A stretch of 64,000 bases of DNA from Nocardia arizonensis (GTDB lineage Bacteria; Actinomycetota; Actinomycetes; Mycobacteriales; Mycobacteriaceae), in assembly GCF_001310275.1 (NCBI RefSeq), contig NZ_LGYZ01000068.1:1-64000 (forward strand), given 5' to 3'. Position numbers and translations under genes: made by a program. The notes beneath the pieces are model-generated. The model was not told the origin of the DNA, ran no database searches, and was given only the letters and a program-made list of their open reading frames with translations. Positions 48,367 through 57,895 of the stretch are shown here, piece after piece (position 1 is the stretch's first letter; every line of letters begins with the position of its first letter).

Positions 48367-51255
48367 ATGGAATTCGAAGTCCTCGGCGCGCTGCGTGTGC
48401 GCGACGGCGACCGTGAGCTGACGATCGGCAGCGCCACCCAGCGACGGCTGCTCGCCGCGCTGCTCGTGCACGCGGGCACGGTGTTGTCGGCCGACCGTCT
48501 CATCGCGGTGGCATGGGGCGAGGACCCGCCTCCATCGGCGCTGCGTTCACTGCACACCTATCTGTCGCGGCTGCGCACCGTGCTGCACCGCGACGGCGCC
48601 GAGATCCTGTTGACCCGGCCTCCCGGCTATCTGCTCGACATCGCACCCGATCAGCTGGACGCGACCAGGTTCCACCGCCTGGTGGAAGCGGCGCGTATCA
48701 CCGGGGATCCGGCGGACTTCGAATCCGCTCTGGGACTGTGGCGCGGCGCGGCGTACGCCGAGTTCGCCGACAGCGAGTTCGCTCGGGCGGAAGCCGTACG
48801 GCTCGAGCAGGCGCGGCTGGTCGCCCGCGAGGACAGCTTCGAGGCCGCGCTCGGTCGCGGCCACGACGGTGAACTCGTCGCGGCCATCGAAGTATTCACC
48901 GCCGAGCATCCGTTGCGTGAGCGTCCGCACGCGCTGCTCATGCGCGCGCTCTACAACAGCGGCAGGCACGCGGACGCGCTCGCGGTCTTCCGGCGCTTCC
49001 GTCAGCGCCTCGACGGTGAACTGGGAGTGGCGCCGTCGGCGACGTTGCGCGCGCTGGAGTCGGCGATCCTGCGCCAGGAACTGGACGTGGTCGCGCCGAC
49101 CGCACACCCTGTCTCAGTACCCGCGTCGTCACGGTTGCCGAGTGAACCGACCCCGCTGATCGGACGCGCCGACGACGAAGCGGCGATCCGCACAGCTCTC
49201 ACCGGTACCCGTCTGCTCACCCTGACCGGTGTCGGCGGAGTGGGCAAGACCCGGCTGGCGCTGCATGTCGCGACCCGGCGCGCAGGCGACTACCCCGACG
49301 GCGTCCGGTGGTGCGAACTGGCACCACTGACCGACGGCGCCGCGGTCGCGCACGCGCTCGCGGCGGCCCTCGGCGCGCGCCGCGGTCTGCGATCCAGTCT
49401 CGAGCAGGCGATCATCGCCTTCTTGGCACCCAAGAAGTTGCTGCTGGTGCTCGACAACTGCGAACACGTCATCGAAGACAGCGCCCGGCTGGTCGACCGG
49501 ATCGTGCGCGCGTGCCCGAATGTGACGGTAATGACCACCAGCCGGATCCCGCTCGGCGTGCCCGGCGAACACCTGTACCCCACGGCGCCTTTGCCGTTCG
49601 CCTCCGACGATTCGCCCGCGGCGCGGTTGTTCATCGATCGCGCGAAGGCGGTCCGCCCCGATCTGGTCCTCACGCAGGACAATCGCCGTCATATCGCCGA
49701 GCTGTGCCGTCGCCTCGACGGCCTACCGCTCGGCATCGAATTGGCCGCGGCCAGGGTGCGTTCCATCAATCCGGCCGATCTGTCCGAACGCAGCCGCACG
49801 AGTTTCGCCCTGTTCACGAGCAGCCGTACCACGACGGCGCCGCGCCACCGCACCCTGCGGGCGGTCGTCGACTGGTCCTACGCATTGCTCAGTCCCGCCG
49901 CGCAACGACTGTTCGCGCGCCTGTCGGTGTTCTCGGGCGGATTCTCGCTCGATGCGGCCGAAGCCGTTTGCAGCGAAGGCGATCTCGTCGACCTGATCAC
50001 CTCACTGGTCGACAGCTCCTTGATCACCGCGGGCGGGACCACGGCCACCCGCTACACGATGCTGGAGACCCTGCGGGCCTTCGGCCGCGAACAGCTCGAC
50101 AACCGGGACGAGACCGATGCAACCCACCACCGCCACGCCGTCCATTTCGCCGATCTGGCCACCGCGGCCGAACGCGGACTCCGCGGACCCGACGAAGCCC
50201 GTTGGATCTCCACCGTCGACCACGATCTGGACAACCTGCGGGCCGCCCACCATTGGGCCGTCGGACGCCGCGACACCGACCTGACTCTGCGAATCAGCGC
50301 GGGCCTGTATCACTACGCGCTCTACCAGTTCCCCGACGAAGTGATCTCCTGGGGCGAGACAGCCCTGCGGCTGCCCGGCGCCGATTCTCACCCGCTGTAC
50401 ACGGTGGTGTGCGCCGCCGTCGCCGAGGGTTTCACCTTCCGGGGCGCGCACCAGCGCGCCCGTGCGATAGCCGAAAGCGCCTTGGCACGCGGCGGAATCG
50501 GTGACCGTGACCGGATCCCGCTGATCAAGATCCTGGCGACCGTCGCGCTCTATGAAGGCCGCCTCGGCGAGTGCTTCTCCCACGCGACCGAACAGCTCGC
50601 ACTGGCCGGGATCGCGGACCCGTGGTATCAAGCCGACGCGTTGCTGTTCCAGACCTTGTCGAGCGCCTACGCCGACGACACGGACCGCGCCGACGCGATC
50701 GCGGACCGACACCTGCGTGTCGCACACCGGATCGGCACCCCGAGTCTGATCGCCTGGGCCGAATACGGCAAAGCCGAGGCGCTTTCCCGCACGGCTCCCG
50801 ACCGGGCCGTTCTGCACTATCAGCGGGCCGTGGCCACCGCCGACGGCGTCGACAGTGTCTTCGTCGTCAACGTCGCGACGGTCGGTCTGGCTGCCCTCTA
50901 CACCCGCACCGGCGCAACCGGTTCCGCGTTGCGCGCGTTCCGAGCCGCGATCCTCGGTTGGCGGCGCATGCAGGTCTGGCACCACCAGTGGACCACGCTG
51001 CGCAACCTGGGCCGACTGCTCGTCGAACTACATCTCGACGAACCGGCCGCGGTCCTGCTCGGCGTGCTGCACAGCGCGCACGCCGAAGTGTTCGGCGCGG
51101 ACGCATCCCACGAGGCCGACAGCATGCGGATCCTGCGGGAACGTCTGGGTGAATCCGCGTTCGAGGCGGCGCGGGCGCGCGGTATGGCGATGACGGGCGA
51201 GGCCGCGGTCGAATTCGCGCTCGCGACCATCGACCACGTCGCGGTGCCCGACTGA
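48367..51255 (+). CDS. AfsR-type regulator (BTAD, NB-ARC ATPase, TPR)
   Basis: A 962-residue regulator. Residues 1-90 form an OmpR-like winged helix (MEFEVLGALRVRDGDRE...), 95-245 the BTAD, 265-560 an NB-ARC type ATPase with the P-loop GVGGVGKTRLALHVA and Walker B KLLLVLDNCEHVI, and the rest TPR-type helices. This is the layout of AfsR/SARP-type regulators of secondary metabolism. I chose the ATG at 48367 because the family begins with xFxVLG, and GGTGAG precedes it. The divergent methyltransferase and the downstream oxidase are candidate targets. Confidence 0.92.
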   Translation: MEFEVLGALRVRDGDRELTIGSATQRRLLAALLVHAGTVLSADRLIAVAWGEDPPPSALRSLHTYLSRLRTVLHRDGAEILLTRPPGYLLDIAPDQLDATRFHRLVEAARITGDPADFESALGLWRGAAYAEFADSEFARAEAVRLEQARLVAREDSFEAALGRGHDGELVAAIEVFTAEHPLRERPHALLMRALYNSGRHADALAVFRRFRQRLDGELGVAPSATLRALESAILRQELDVVAPTAHPVSVPASSRLPSEPTPLIGRADDEAAIRTALTGTRLLTLTGVGGVGKTRLALHVATRRAGDYPDGVRWCELAPLTDGAAVAHALAAALGARRGLRSSLEQAIIAFLAPKKLLLVLDNCEHVIEDSARLVDRIVRACPNVTVMTTSRIPLGVPGEHLYPTAPLPFASDDSPAARLFIDRAKAVRPDLVLTQDNRRHIAELCRRLDGLPLGIELAAARVRSINPADLSERSRTSFALFTSSRTTTAPRHRTLRAVVDWSYALLSPAAQRLFARLSVFSGGFSLDAAEAVCSEGDLVDLITSLVDSSLITAGGTTATRYTMLETLRAFGREQLDNRDETDATHHRHAVHFADLATAAERGLRGPDEARWISTVDHDLDNLRAAHHWAVGRRDTDLTLRISAGLYHYALYQFPDEVISWGETALRLPGADSHPLYTVVCAAVAEGFTFRGAHQRARAIAESALARGGIGDRDRIPLIKILATVALYEGRLGECFSHATEQLALAGIADPWYQADALLFQTLSSAYADDTDRADAIADRHLRVAHRIGTPSLIAWAEYGKAEALSRTAPDRAVLHYQRAVATADGVDSVFVVNVATVGLAALYTRTGATGSALRAFRAAILGWRRMQVWHHQWTTLRNLGRLLVELHLDEPAAVLLGVLHSAHAEVFGADASHEADSMRILRERLGESAFEAARARGMAMTGEAAVEFALATIDHVAVPD

Positions 51256-51525
51256 CAGGTGAGTCGTCGCGCGGGCACTCACCCGCCCTGCCGAAGGCTC
51301 GGCGCCGCCCGAACGACGGCGCGGCGGCCTGCTTTCACTGGTCGCGCAAATCGATGTACGAGACCGTACCCTGGATTTGCTGGCGAGAGGCGGGTGATGG
51401 CCGGACGACATCGATTGCTGCTGCCTCTCGGATGGCCGATTGTTCTCCCCCGCATCGGGTTCTGCGCCGTGAGCGTCCATACTTCCTCGTCGACTACCGT
51501 TGTCGAAAGCCGGTGGTCCGGCGTC

Positions 51526-51567
51526 GGAACCTGACGCGGGTTCTTCGGCGACCCCGCGTCAGGTTCC
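51526..51567. repeat. Perfect 15-bp inverted repeat
   Basis: GGAACCTGACGCGGG at 51526-51540 pairs perfectly with CCCGCGTCAGGTTCC at 51553-51567, around a 12-base spacer. It lies 270 bases after the AfsR-type gene and 28 bases upstream of a possible promoter for the oxidase gene. It can be a terminator or, given its position, an operator. The rest of 51256-51720 holds no supported gene. Confidence 0.65.
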
Positions 51568-51595
51568 AGAAGAACGTCGAAAGCTGTTCTCTCAG

Positions 51596-51623
51596 TTGCG
51601 AATTCAAATGTGCTTGCTACACT
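51596..51623 (+). promoter_or_regulatory. Possible promoter of the acyl-CoA oxidase-like gene
   Basis: TTGCGA at 51596-51601 and TACACT at 51618-51623 are separated by 16 bases, with a TGC before the -10 (extended -10 form). The region is AT-rich relative to its flanks. The oxidase start is about 100 bases downstream, leaving a leader with a ribosome binding site GTAGAAGG. The match is by eye only. Confidence 0.45.
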
Positions 51624-51720
51624 CTGAAATGCCTTGCTCGGCGGGACCGAGCAGTGGCGAATCTCATTGGGGGGCTTGCCGACGCAGAGGGGCTGCCGGC
51701 GATGAGTAGAAGGCAGAGTG

Positions 51721-53550
51721 ATGATTTCGCAGGGGAATACGGAAGAGTTCGCGGACATGTTGTTCGGTGGTCGGCGGGCCTCGGCTCAACGCCTGAACAA
51801 GCTCTTCAGCGAACCAGGGTTCGATCAGGATTGGTGGGCTGCCACCAAGAACCCCGGAAAGCAGGCATACGAACGGTATTTGGCGCTGCTGCCGCAGTTG
51901 GCGGCCACCGAGACCGCCGATCTGCGCGAGCTGGTGACCTGGCACGAGCAGGCCACGGTCGTCGACCCGCACCTCGGGGCGTTGCTGACGGTGCAGGTGA
52001 ACCTCGTGCGGGGGACGCTGCTCGAACAGCATTCGCGCACCGGTGAGGTCGCCGCGGCGCTGACCGAGCTATCGGAGGGCCGCGCGGTCGGCGCCTACGT
52101 ACTCACCGAGGTCGGCCACGGCAGCGACCTGAACAATCTGGAGACCACCGCCACCTACGATCCTTCCGACGGAGGCGGATTCGTGCTGCACACTCCGACG
52201 GATACGGCGGTCAAATTCATGCCGACCACCGCCCCGCCGCCGGTCGAGGGCGTGTCGAGGTTCGGGATCGTATTCGCCGGACTGATCCTGGACGGTACCC
52301 ACCGCGGCAACTATCCGTTCCTCGTTCGGCTGGTCGACGCGGACGGACAGGCGCTTCCCGGCATCACCATCCGGCCGCTGCCCGAGAAGCCGGGTCTGGG
52401 TATGGACAACTCGCTGACGCGCTTCGATCACGTGCGGCTGTCCCGCGAATGTCTGCTGTCGCACACCGGCACCCGCATCGACGACAACGGCGAGCTGATC
52501 TCGCCCATCCCCGCCGACAACCAGGCGTGGCGGGCGATCAGCCGCGTCAGGGTCGGCAGGCTGTGCATCGCGGCCATGTCCGCGGCCGTGTCGCGGGCCG
52601 CGCTGTCGATCGCGGTGAGCCATGCCACCCAGCGCGATATCGCGAGCATGGTCGGCGGCCGCATTCCCCTGTCCGCGCTGCCCGCCCACCGCGACCTGCT
52701 GCTGGACGCGGTGGCCGACACCTATGTCGCGACCGCGGCGGTGGAGGTCGCCATCGACGCCTTCGTCCGGGCCGCCGACGAGCACGACGACGAACAAGGG
52801 CCGAAGCTCACCGACCTCGTCTCGCTCACCAAGCATTTCGCCACCACGACGGCACTGCGGGTGTGCAACGAGGTCCGCGACAGGCTCGGCGCCCAAGGCG
52901 TTTTCGCGCACAACAAGATCGTGGAGTTCCGCGCGCTGCGCGACGCCGCGGCCACCGCCGAGGGCGACAGTTACGTCATCGCTCTCCAAGCCGCCTACCG
53001 GCGCCTCCCCCGTCGCGAGGAGTCCGCGCCGCGGCAGCCCGAGAATCTCGCGCCCTGCGATGTCGACACACCCGGCGCCTGGCTCGACTGGCTCGACGCC
53101 CGCGCACTCCATCTCCAGCACCGGACCGCAGAGAAGTACGCGGGGGTCTCCGGTGACCGGCAGACCAGGTGGGACGGCGTCTACGATCTCGCCCTCGCCG
53201 CGGCCGAGGCCCACATCGCCCACCGGTCGGCGCGCGCGTTGGCCGATCGCGCCGCTCAGCTGCCCGAGGGGCCACGCGAGGTGATCGAGAAGCTGCTCGT
53301 GCTGTTCGCCATCCGCCAGTGCCAGGCCAACGGCGCGGATCTGCTGCCCGGCGGCCCGTTCCCGGTCACACCGGAACCGCTGTCGGACATGCGTCGTCGG
53401 GTGCAGGAGTCCCTGGCACCCCATCTGAACGAGCTCGTGGCCGCGTTCGAACTCGATTCCGGTCTGCTGCGCACCGCTTTCGACGCCGACGGATATGTCG
53501 CGCAGTGCGCGAGCGCCCTGGCCGAGTCGGTGGTCGACTCCGCCGCGTGA
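51721..53550 (+). CDS. Acyl-CoA oxidase/dehydrogenase-family flavoprotein
   Basis: A 609-residue protein of the acyl-CoA oxidase type, longer than dehydrogenases. It shows the FAD-site pattern AYVLTEVGHGSDLNNLETTA, a central helical domain and the catalytic-Glu region TAEGDSYVIALQAAYR. It likely introduces an alpha-beta double bond into a CoA- or ACP-bound acyl group. I chose the ATG at 51721, seven bases after AAGG; a GTG one codon earlier also fits. Its neighbours (AfsR-type regulator, P450s, HadAB-type dehydratase) point to lipid or secondary metabolism rather than plain beta-oxidation. Confidence 0.85.
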   Translation: MISQGNTEEFADMLFGGRRASAQRLNKLFSEPGFDQDWWAATKNPGKQAYERYLALLPQLAATETADLRELVTWHEQATVVDPHLGALLTVQVNLVRGTLLEQHSRTGEVAAALTELSEGRAVGAYVLTEVGHGSDLNNLETTATYDPSDGGGFVLHTPTDTAVKFMPTTAPPPVEGVSRFGIVFAGLILDGTHRGNYPFLVRLVDADGQALPGITIRPLPEKPGLGMDNSLTRFDHVRLSRECLLSHTGTRIDDNGELISPIPADNQAWRAISRVRVGRLCIAAMSAAVSRAALSIAVSHATQRDIASMVGGRIPLSALPAHRDLLLDAVADTYVATAAVEVAIDAFVRAADEHDDEQGPKLTDLVSLTKHFATTTALRVCNEVRDRLGAQGVFAHNKIVEFRALRDAAATAEGDSYVIALQAAYRRLPRREESAPRQPENLAPCDVDTPGAWLDWLDARALHLQHRTAEKYAGVSGDRQTRWDGVYDLALAAAEAHIAHRSARALADRAAQLPEGPREVIEKLLVLFAIRQCQANGADLLPGGPFPVTPEPLSDMRRRVQESLAPHLNELVAAFELDSGLLRTAFDADGYVAQCASALAESVVDSAA

Positions 53551-53554
53551 GACC

Positions 53555-53592
53555 GCGGTGGTGAGATCGTCGATCGGCGGTCTCACCACCGC
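53555..53592. terminator. 12-bp hairpin between convergent genes
   Basis: GCGGTGGTGAGA at 53555-53566 pairs perfectly with TCTCACCACCGC at 53581-53592 around a 14-base loop. It begins four bases after the oxidase stop and ends 14 bases before the P450 stop, so it can serve both strands. Confidence 0.8.
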
Positions 53593-53606
53593 GCCCGCGG
53601 GGATAT

Positions 53607-54854
53607 TCAGGAGATGGTCAGCGGCGGGGTCTTCGCGAAGGTCACCGGCAGCGCCGCCAGGGAGCGGTGGAACGGGCCGGGTCGCCAGACGAGTTCGGCG
53701 GCCGGGCACGCCAGGGTGATCTCACCGAGCGCGTCGAAGAGCTGATCGATGGCGTACTGCGCGACCGGGTAGGCCACCTTCTGAGCGGGGCACACGTGCG
53801 GTCCGGTACCCCACGCCAGATGTGAGTTGTTCGCCGTGAACTCCCCGACGATATCGGGATCGTTGTTGCAGCCCGCCATGCTGGTCACCACCGGCTGATT
53901 CGCGGGCAGCCAATTCTTGCCGATGGGGATCGGATGCGGCGGATAGGTGATGCCGAAGTTCGCCAGCGGCGGATCGCGGAACAGCACCTCGTTGAGCGCG
54001 TCTCGTGTCGTGAGCGCCGCGTGCCCGGAGAACCGGGGATCACTGAGCATCAGCAACAGCGTATTGGTGATCAGGTTCGTCAGCGGCTCGATACCGGCGC
54101 CATAGATGGTGACGAGTTGGTGGACCAACTCCTCGTCGGTCAGCTCCGCCGAATGCTCGACCAGCCGAGTGGTGACGTCGTCGCCGGGATGGGCGCGCTT
54201 GACCGCTACCAGTTCGGCCAAGGCGCTCGCGAACAGTTCGCTGCCCTCGCCCGCGTCGGCGCCCTCGAACATCATGGCCATGCCCTTGGCGACCTGCAAC
54301 CCGATATCCTCCGGGCAGCCGACCATCGCGTTGAGGTAGGCGAAGGTGACCGGAAACGCCCACTGGCTGAGCAGATCCGCCTGGCCGTCCCGGCAGAAGG
54401 TGTTCACCAAGGGGATGGCGATGTGTTCGATCTCGGTGTGCAGACCGTAGAGGTCGACGGCGTCGATGCTGTCGACGCTCGCCTTCCGGTATCGGGCATG
54501 GGCCGCTCCGGCACTGCGCAGGGCATTCGGCCGGTATTCCATCATCGGCCGCACCGGGCAGTCCGAGGGCACGTCCTTCTGCCAGGCGCGCGGGTCGGCG
54601 GGGAAATGCACGGGATCGTTGTTGATCCGTACCGCGTCCCGGTAGCCGATCACGAGCGTGGCCGCGATACCGGGCGCCAACTCGACCGGCACCAGGGAAC
54701 CGAATTTGGCGCGCATCTCGGCGTAGAAACGGTGGGGGTCGGCGGCGAACTCGGGCTCGTAGAGACGAACCGGCGCCCGGTCGGGGTCGGCGACCATCGC
54801 ACCGACCGCCTGGCCGTCGAAGAATGCGTCGTGGGGTTCATATGGTGTTGTCAA
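53607..54854 (-). CDS. CYP157-like cytochrome P450 lacking the EXXR motif
   Basis: A P450 of about 415 residues. The heme loop LAWGTGPHVCPAQKVAY keeps the Cys ligand. In the K helix the sequence is ALNEVLFRDPP: Glu is present but Phe replaces Arg of ExxR, as in the CYP157 family, and the I helix reads YGAGIEPLTN rather than AGxET. The TTG at 54854 is chosen because the match to relatives starts there (LTTPYEPHDAFF) and GGAG precedes it. CYP157s are mostly found in conservons; this one stands alone 1.8 kb before one. Substrate unknown. Confidence 0.82.
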   Translation of the reverse strand: MTTPYEPHDAFFDGQAVGAMVADPDRAPVRLYEPEFAADPHRFYAEMRAKFGSLVPVELAPGIAATLVIGYRDAVRINNDPVHFPADPRAWQKDVPSDCPVRPMMEYRPNALRSAGAAHARYRKASVDSIDAVDLYGLHTEIEHIAIPLVNTFCRDGQADLLSQWAFPVTFAYLNAMVGCPEDIGLQVAKGMAMMFEGADAGEGSELFASALAELVAVKRAHPGDDVTTRLVEHSAELTDEELVHQLVTIYGAGIEPLTNLITNTLLLMLSDPRFSGHAALTTRDALNEVLFRDPPLANFGITYPPHPIPIGKNWLPANQPVVTSMAGCNNDPDIVGEFTANNSHLAWGTGPHVCPAQKVAYPVAQYAIDQLFDALGEITLACPAAELVWRPGPFHRSLAALPVTFAKTPPLTIS

Positions 54855-55306
54855 TGGCGTAACTCCAGGGTGTGGAACGCAAATACGATGACGTGCTGGG
54901 AGATCTCGGGCGGGCGGTAGCGCCCCTATAGTTCCCGCAGACGGAACTCGCGGACCGAATCCGCTCGGCCGCATAACAATTCGCGCAGAGGCGTATTTCG
55001 GTGCCCGAATGGAACCTTGATGCCGGTCATGCCGCGGCGACCGGTGCGGTCGGTGACACGCGCCGAACGGTCGTGAACGTCCGCCGCGAGGGCAGCACGA
55101 CCGACGGCCGATCTCTCATGTCACGATCTGCGCGAACACCAGGCTCCACGTCGGGGGATCATACCCACTCCTTGTTTCCCCTGCGGGCCGGCCATTTTCA
55201 CTGGACACGTCATCGGGAGCCGAGTCGAGACCCGGCCCGCGACATCGGCCCACGTGTCCAATCCCTCTCGGCCGCACCGCATAGATGATGAAGGGGCTTC
55301 GATTCG
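54855..55306. other. Intergenic region, no gene seen
   Basis: About 450 bases between the solo P450 and a small gene remnant. Frames on both strands lack family features. The first 50 bases should hold the promoter of the solo P450. The rest gives no recognisable repeat or hairpin. Confidence 0.4.
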
Positions 55307-55309
55307 TGA

Positions 55310-55435
55310 GCCGCCGAACGCAACAAGGTGAAACTGCGGGCCGACGCGGACGTCACGATCGACGGCAAGAAGGTCGAGGACGCCTACGTCGAATTCGTCG
55401 CCGAGGACGACCAGTGGAAGGTCTCCAACCAGTAA
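55310..55435 (+). pseudogene. 3' remnant of a lumazine-binding-fold/DUF4878-like secreted protein gene
   Basis: After a stop at 55307, the frame reads AAERNKVKLRADADVTIDG and ends DAYVEFVAEDDQWKVSNQ at a TAA near 55433. This is the C terminus of the small cystatin-like secreted proteins common in Nocardia and Mycobacterium (MTB12-like). No signal peptide or N-terminal part remains. It could only be expressed as a 35-residue fragment from the GTG at 55328. Confidence 0.5.
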
Positions 55436-55563
55436 GCTGGACTCGGCGGCCTGCCAAGCCAGATGAGGCTCGCGAGGCCGGGCTCCCCCACCGCCGGCCT
55501 CGGAGAAAATCGACTTCCCGACTCCGAATCCTGCCACCCGGCACCAGAACTGGCAGCCGCGCC

Positions 55564-56592
55564 TCAGCGGAAGCTGAGAGTGGCGGTCGCGAGACCGAAT
55601 ATCTTGCGGCCGCCCGATTTCGCGACGATCGCGACGACCGCGCTTCGGGTCGCCGGATCCAGCGACTTCACCCGGCCGGTGTATTCGATGTGGCCGCCGA
55701 GTCGGGCGTCGACCAGCGTGTAGTTCGACAGGCGGACACCGTAGCGGGTGATCGCGCCCGGATCACCGGACCAGGTGGACACGAAGCCCGCGCCCAAACC
55801 CATGGTGAGCATGCCGTGCGCGATCACCCCGGGCAGACCCGCCATCTCCGCGATCCGGTCGTCCCAGTGGATCGGATTGCCGTCACCGGAGACACCGGAA
55901 TAGTTGACCAGGTCACCGCGCGAGACACGAGCCTCGCGCAACGGCAATTCCAGGCCGACCGACAACTCGTCGAACGACAAAGTGGTGCCCGGCGTGCCGG
56001 CAGGGCTCGCGATCCGCACCTCGCCCTCCGGCCGCGGCGTGCGCTCGTGGACCGTTGCCTCGTCCTTGCGGCCGAGGATGTTCACCCCGTGCACCATGAT
56101 GTTCTCCACCGCGTCGGTGATCGCCGGATCGACCCCCTCACCCGAGATACCGACGACCGTGGTGTGCATGCTGTGCACGACCTCGTCCTTCTCGTCGGTG
56201 AAGGTATTGGTGACCGTGATCAGATCCTTGCCCGCGATACGGCGCACCGACGACAATTCGACATCGGTGACCAGCCGGTCACCCGCCAGGATCGGACGAT
56301 GCTGTTCGAAGACCTGCTCGGTCTGCACGAACATGTCGTAACCGCTGATCACCGTCTCGAACAGGATGCGGTTGGCCGCCATCGCCGGAATGGACACAAA
56401 CGTCAGCGGCGCCACCAGACCGGGATAACCGAGGTCGGCGGCCGCGTTCTCGTCCCAATGCGCGGGGTGGGTGTCCTGGACAGCGCGCGCGTACTCCCGG
56501 ACCTTCTCCCGTCCGACCTCGAACGCGTCGTCGATCCTGTAATAATGCCCCACGTAGGACGCGACATCTGGCGCGTCTACCACCGAACTCAC
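55564..56592 (-). CDS. Fused HadA/HadB-type (3R)-hydroxyacyl-ACP dehydratase
   Basis: A 342-residue double-hotdog protein. The first half is a MaoC-N/FAS1-type dehydratase (HWDENAAADLGYPGLVAP); the second half is a MaoC domain with the hydratase motif GDGNPIHWDDRIAEMAGLPG and HGMLTMGLGAGF, holding the catalytic Asp and His. Such fused HadAB proteins act in FAS-II fatty/mycolic acid elongation. It starts 67 bases after the CYP154-like gene and is on the same strand, so it is at the tail of the conservon operon. GTG start; a second GTG three codons inside is possible. Confidence 0.86.
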   Translation of the reverse strand: MSSVVDAPDVASYVGHYYRIDDAFEVGREKVREYARAVQDTHPAHWDENAAADLGYPGLVAPLTFVSIPAMAANRILFETVISGYDMFVQTEQVFEQHRPILAGDRLVTDVELSSVRRIAGKDLITVTNTFTDEKDEVVHSMHTTVVGISGEGVDPAITDAVENIMVHGVNILGRKDEATVHERTPRPEGEVRIASPAGTPGTTLSFDELSVGLELPLREARVSRGDLVNYSGVSGDGNPIHWDDRIAEMAGLPGVIAHGMLTMGLGAGFVSTWSGDPGAITRYGVRLSNYTLVDARLGGHIEYTGRVKSLDPATRSAVVAIVAKSGGRKIFGLATATLSFR

Positions 56593-56659
56593 CGTGAACC
56601 TACTCCTCTGTACGACAAACGCGACCGGGGCAGAATAGCGGAAACCCCGCCGTAGTGGA

Positions 56660-57895
56660 TCAGCCGTCCAGACGAACCGGGAACGCCGCCAGATCGTTCT
56701 GGGTCAGCACCGGCAGATTGCGGATCTCCTCGACCGGCACCGCCAGATTCAGGTTCGGGAACCGCTCGAACAACGCGGGCAGCGCGATACCGCCCTCCAG
56801 ACGCGCCAGCGCCGCACCCGGGCAGATGTGCGGGCCGTACCCGAAGGTGATGTGCCGGTCGGCGGTGGGCCGGGTGACATCGAAATCGTTCGCGTCGGCA
56901 CCGTGCACCGCGCTGTCGCGCCCGATCGCACGGTAGGACATGACCACACCGTCACCCTTCTCGATCGTCACGCCCTCGACGGTGATGTCCTCGGTGGCGA
57001 AACGCATCAAAAGGTGCGTGACCGGCCCGTCCCAGCGCAACGTCTCCTCCACCGCCGACGCCCACGGCACATCCCCGGACCGGACCCGCGTCAACTGCTC
57101 GGTATTCGTGAGCAGGGCGCGCACCGCGCTCAGGATCAACCCGATCGTGGTCTCGTGACCCGCCGCGACCAGCGCCTTCAAATTACCGATGACCTCTTCC
57201 TCGGTCAGCGGTTCACCGCCGTCGGTGGCCTGGATGAGCGCGCTGGTCAGATCGTCGGACGGCGAAGCCGCCTTGCGGCGCACCAACTCGGTGAAATACC
57301 CGTCGAGCTCATCGATGACCCGCAACCGCTCGTCCTGCGGCGTCAACAGCGAGAAGAACGCCTTGTACCAGGTCAACAGCATCGCGTGATCGGCACGATC
57401 GACACCCATCAGCTGACTGATGACCCGCATCGGCAGCGGATAGGCGAACACCGACTTCAGATCGACCACGGCGCCGTCACGACCCGCCCGCGCCACATCG
57501 TCCAACAACTCCGCGGTCATCCGCTCGATATCCGGCCGGAGCGCGTCCAGACGGCGCTTGGTCAACGCCTGGGTGGTCTTGATCCGCAGCCGCCGGTGCT
57601 CCGCGCCGTCGACGGTGAACATCGACCGGCCCGCGTCGATCATCCCGATCAGCGGCCACTGCCGCGTCACGATTCCCTTCTGCCACAACGACCACGCGCC
57701 GATGTCCTTCACCAGCCTCGGATCGACCAGCAGCTGCCGCGCCAACGCGTGTCGGGTGATCGTCCACGCGGGCACCCCGAGCAGTTCGATGCGGGTCACC
57801 GGATCCGCGGCCACCAGATACGCGGTCTCCCCCGCGAGATCGGCCACCATCGGATCGATGACGAGGGGCTGGGCATGGGGACAGACCTGGGTCAC
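56660..57895 (-). CDS. CYP154-like cytochrome P450
   Basis: A 411-residue P450 with all canonical motifs: AGHETTIGLIL in the I helix, EETLRWDG in the K helix (ExxR present) and the heme loop FGYGPHICPGAALAR. The family is typical of conservons, where a CYP154 sits next to a CYP157. Residues before VTQVCPHAQPL in the open frame are not P450-like, so I chose the GTG at 57895 which overlaps the upstream stop (GTGA). Electron-partner ferredoxin is not adjacent. Substrates in the family include steroids and terpenes. Confidence 0.9.
   Translation of the reverse strand: MTQVCPHAQPLVIDPMVADLAGETAYLVAADPVTRIELLGVPAWTITRHALARQLLVDPRLVKDIGAWSLWQKGIVTRQWPLIGMIDAGRSMFTVDGAEHRRLRIKTTQALTKRRLDALRPDIERMTAELLDDVARAGRDGAVVDLKSVFAYPLPMRVISQLMGVDRADHAMLLTWYKAFFSLLTPQDERLRVIDELDGYFTELVRRKAASPSDDLTSALIQATDGGEPLTEEEVIGNLKALVAAGHETTIGLILSAVRALLTNTEQLTRVRSGDVPWASAVEETLRWDGPVTHLLMRFATEDITVEGVTIEKGDGVVMSYRAIGRDSAVHGADANDFDVTRPTADRHITFGYGPHICPGAALARLEGGIALPALFERFPNLNLAVPVEEIRNLPVLTQNDLAAFPVRLDG

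Noticed and set aside
51279..51758. Minus-strand frame of 159 codons between the AfsR-type and oxidase genes
   Set aside because: No family features, it covers the inverted repeat and promoter-like site and runs into the oxidase gene.
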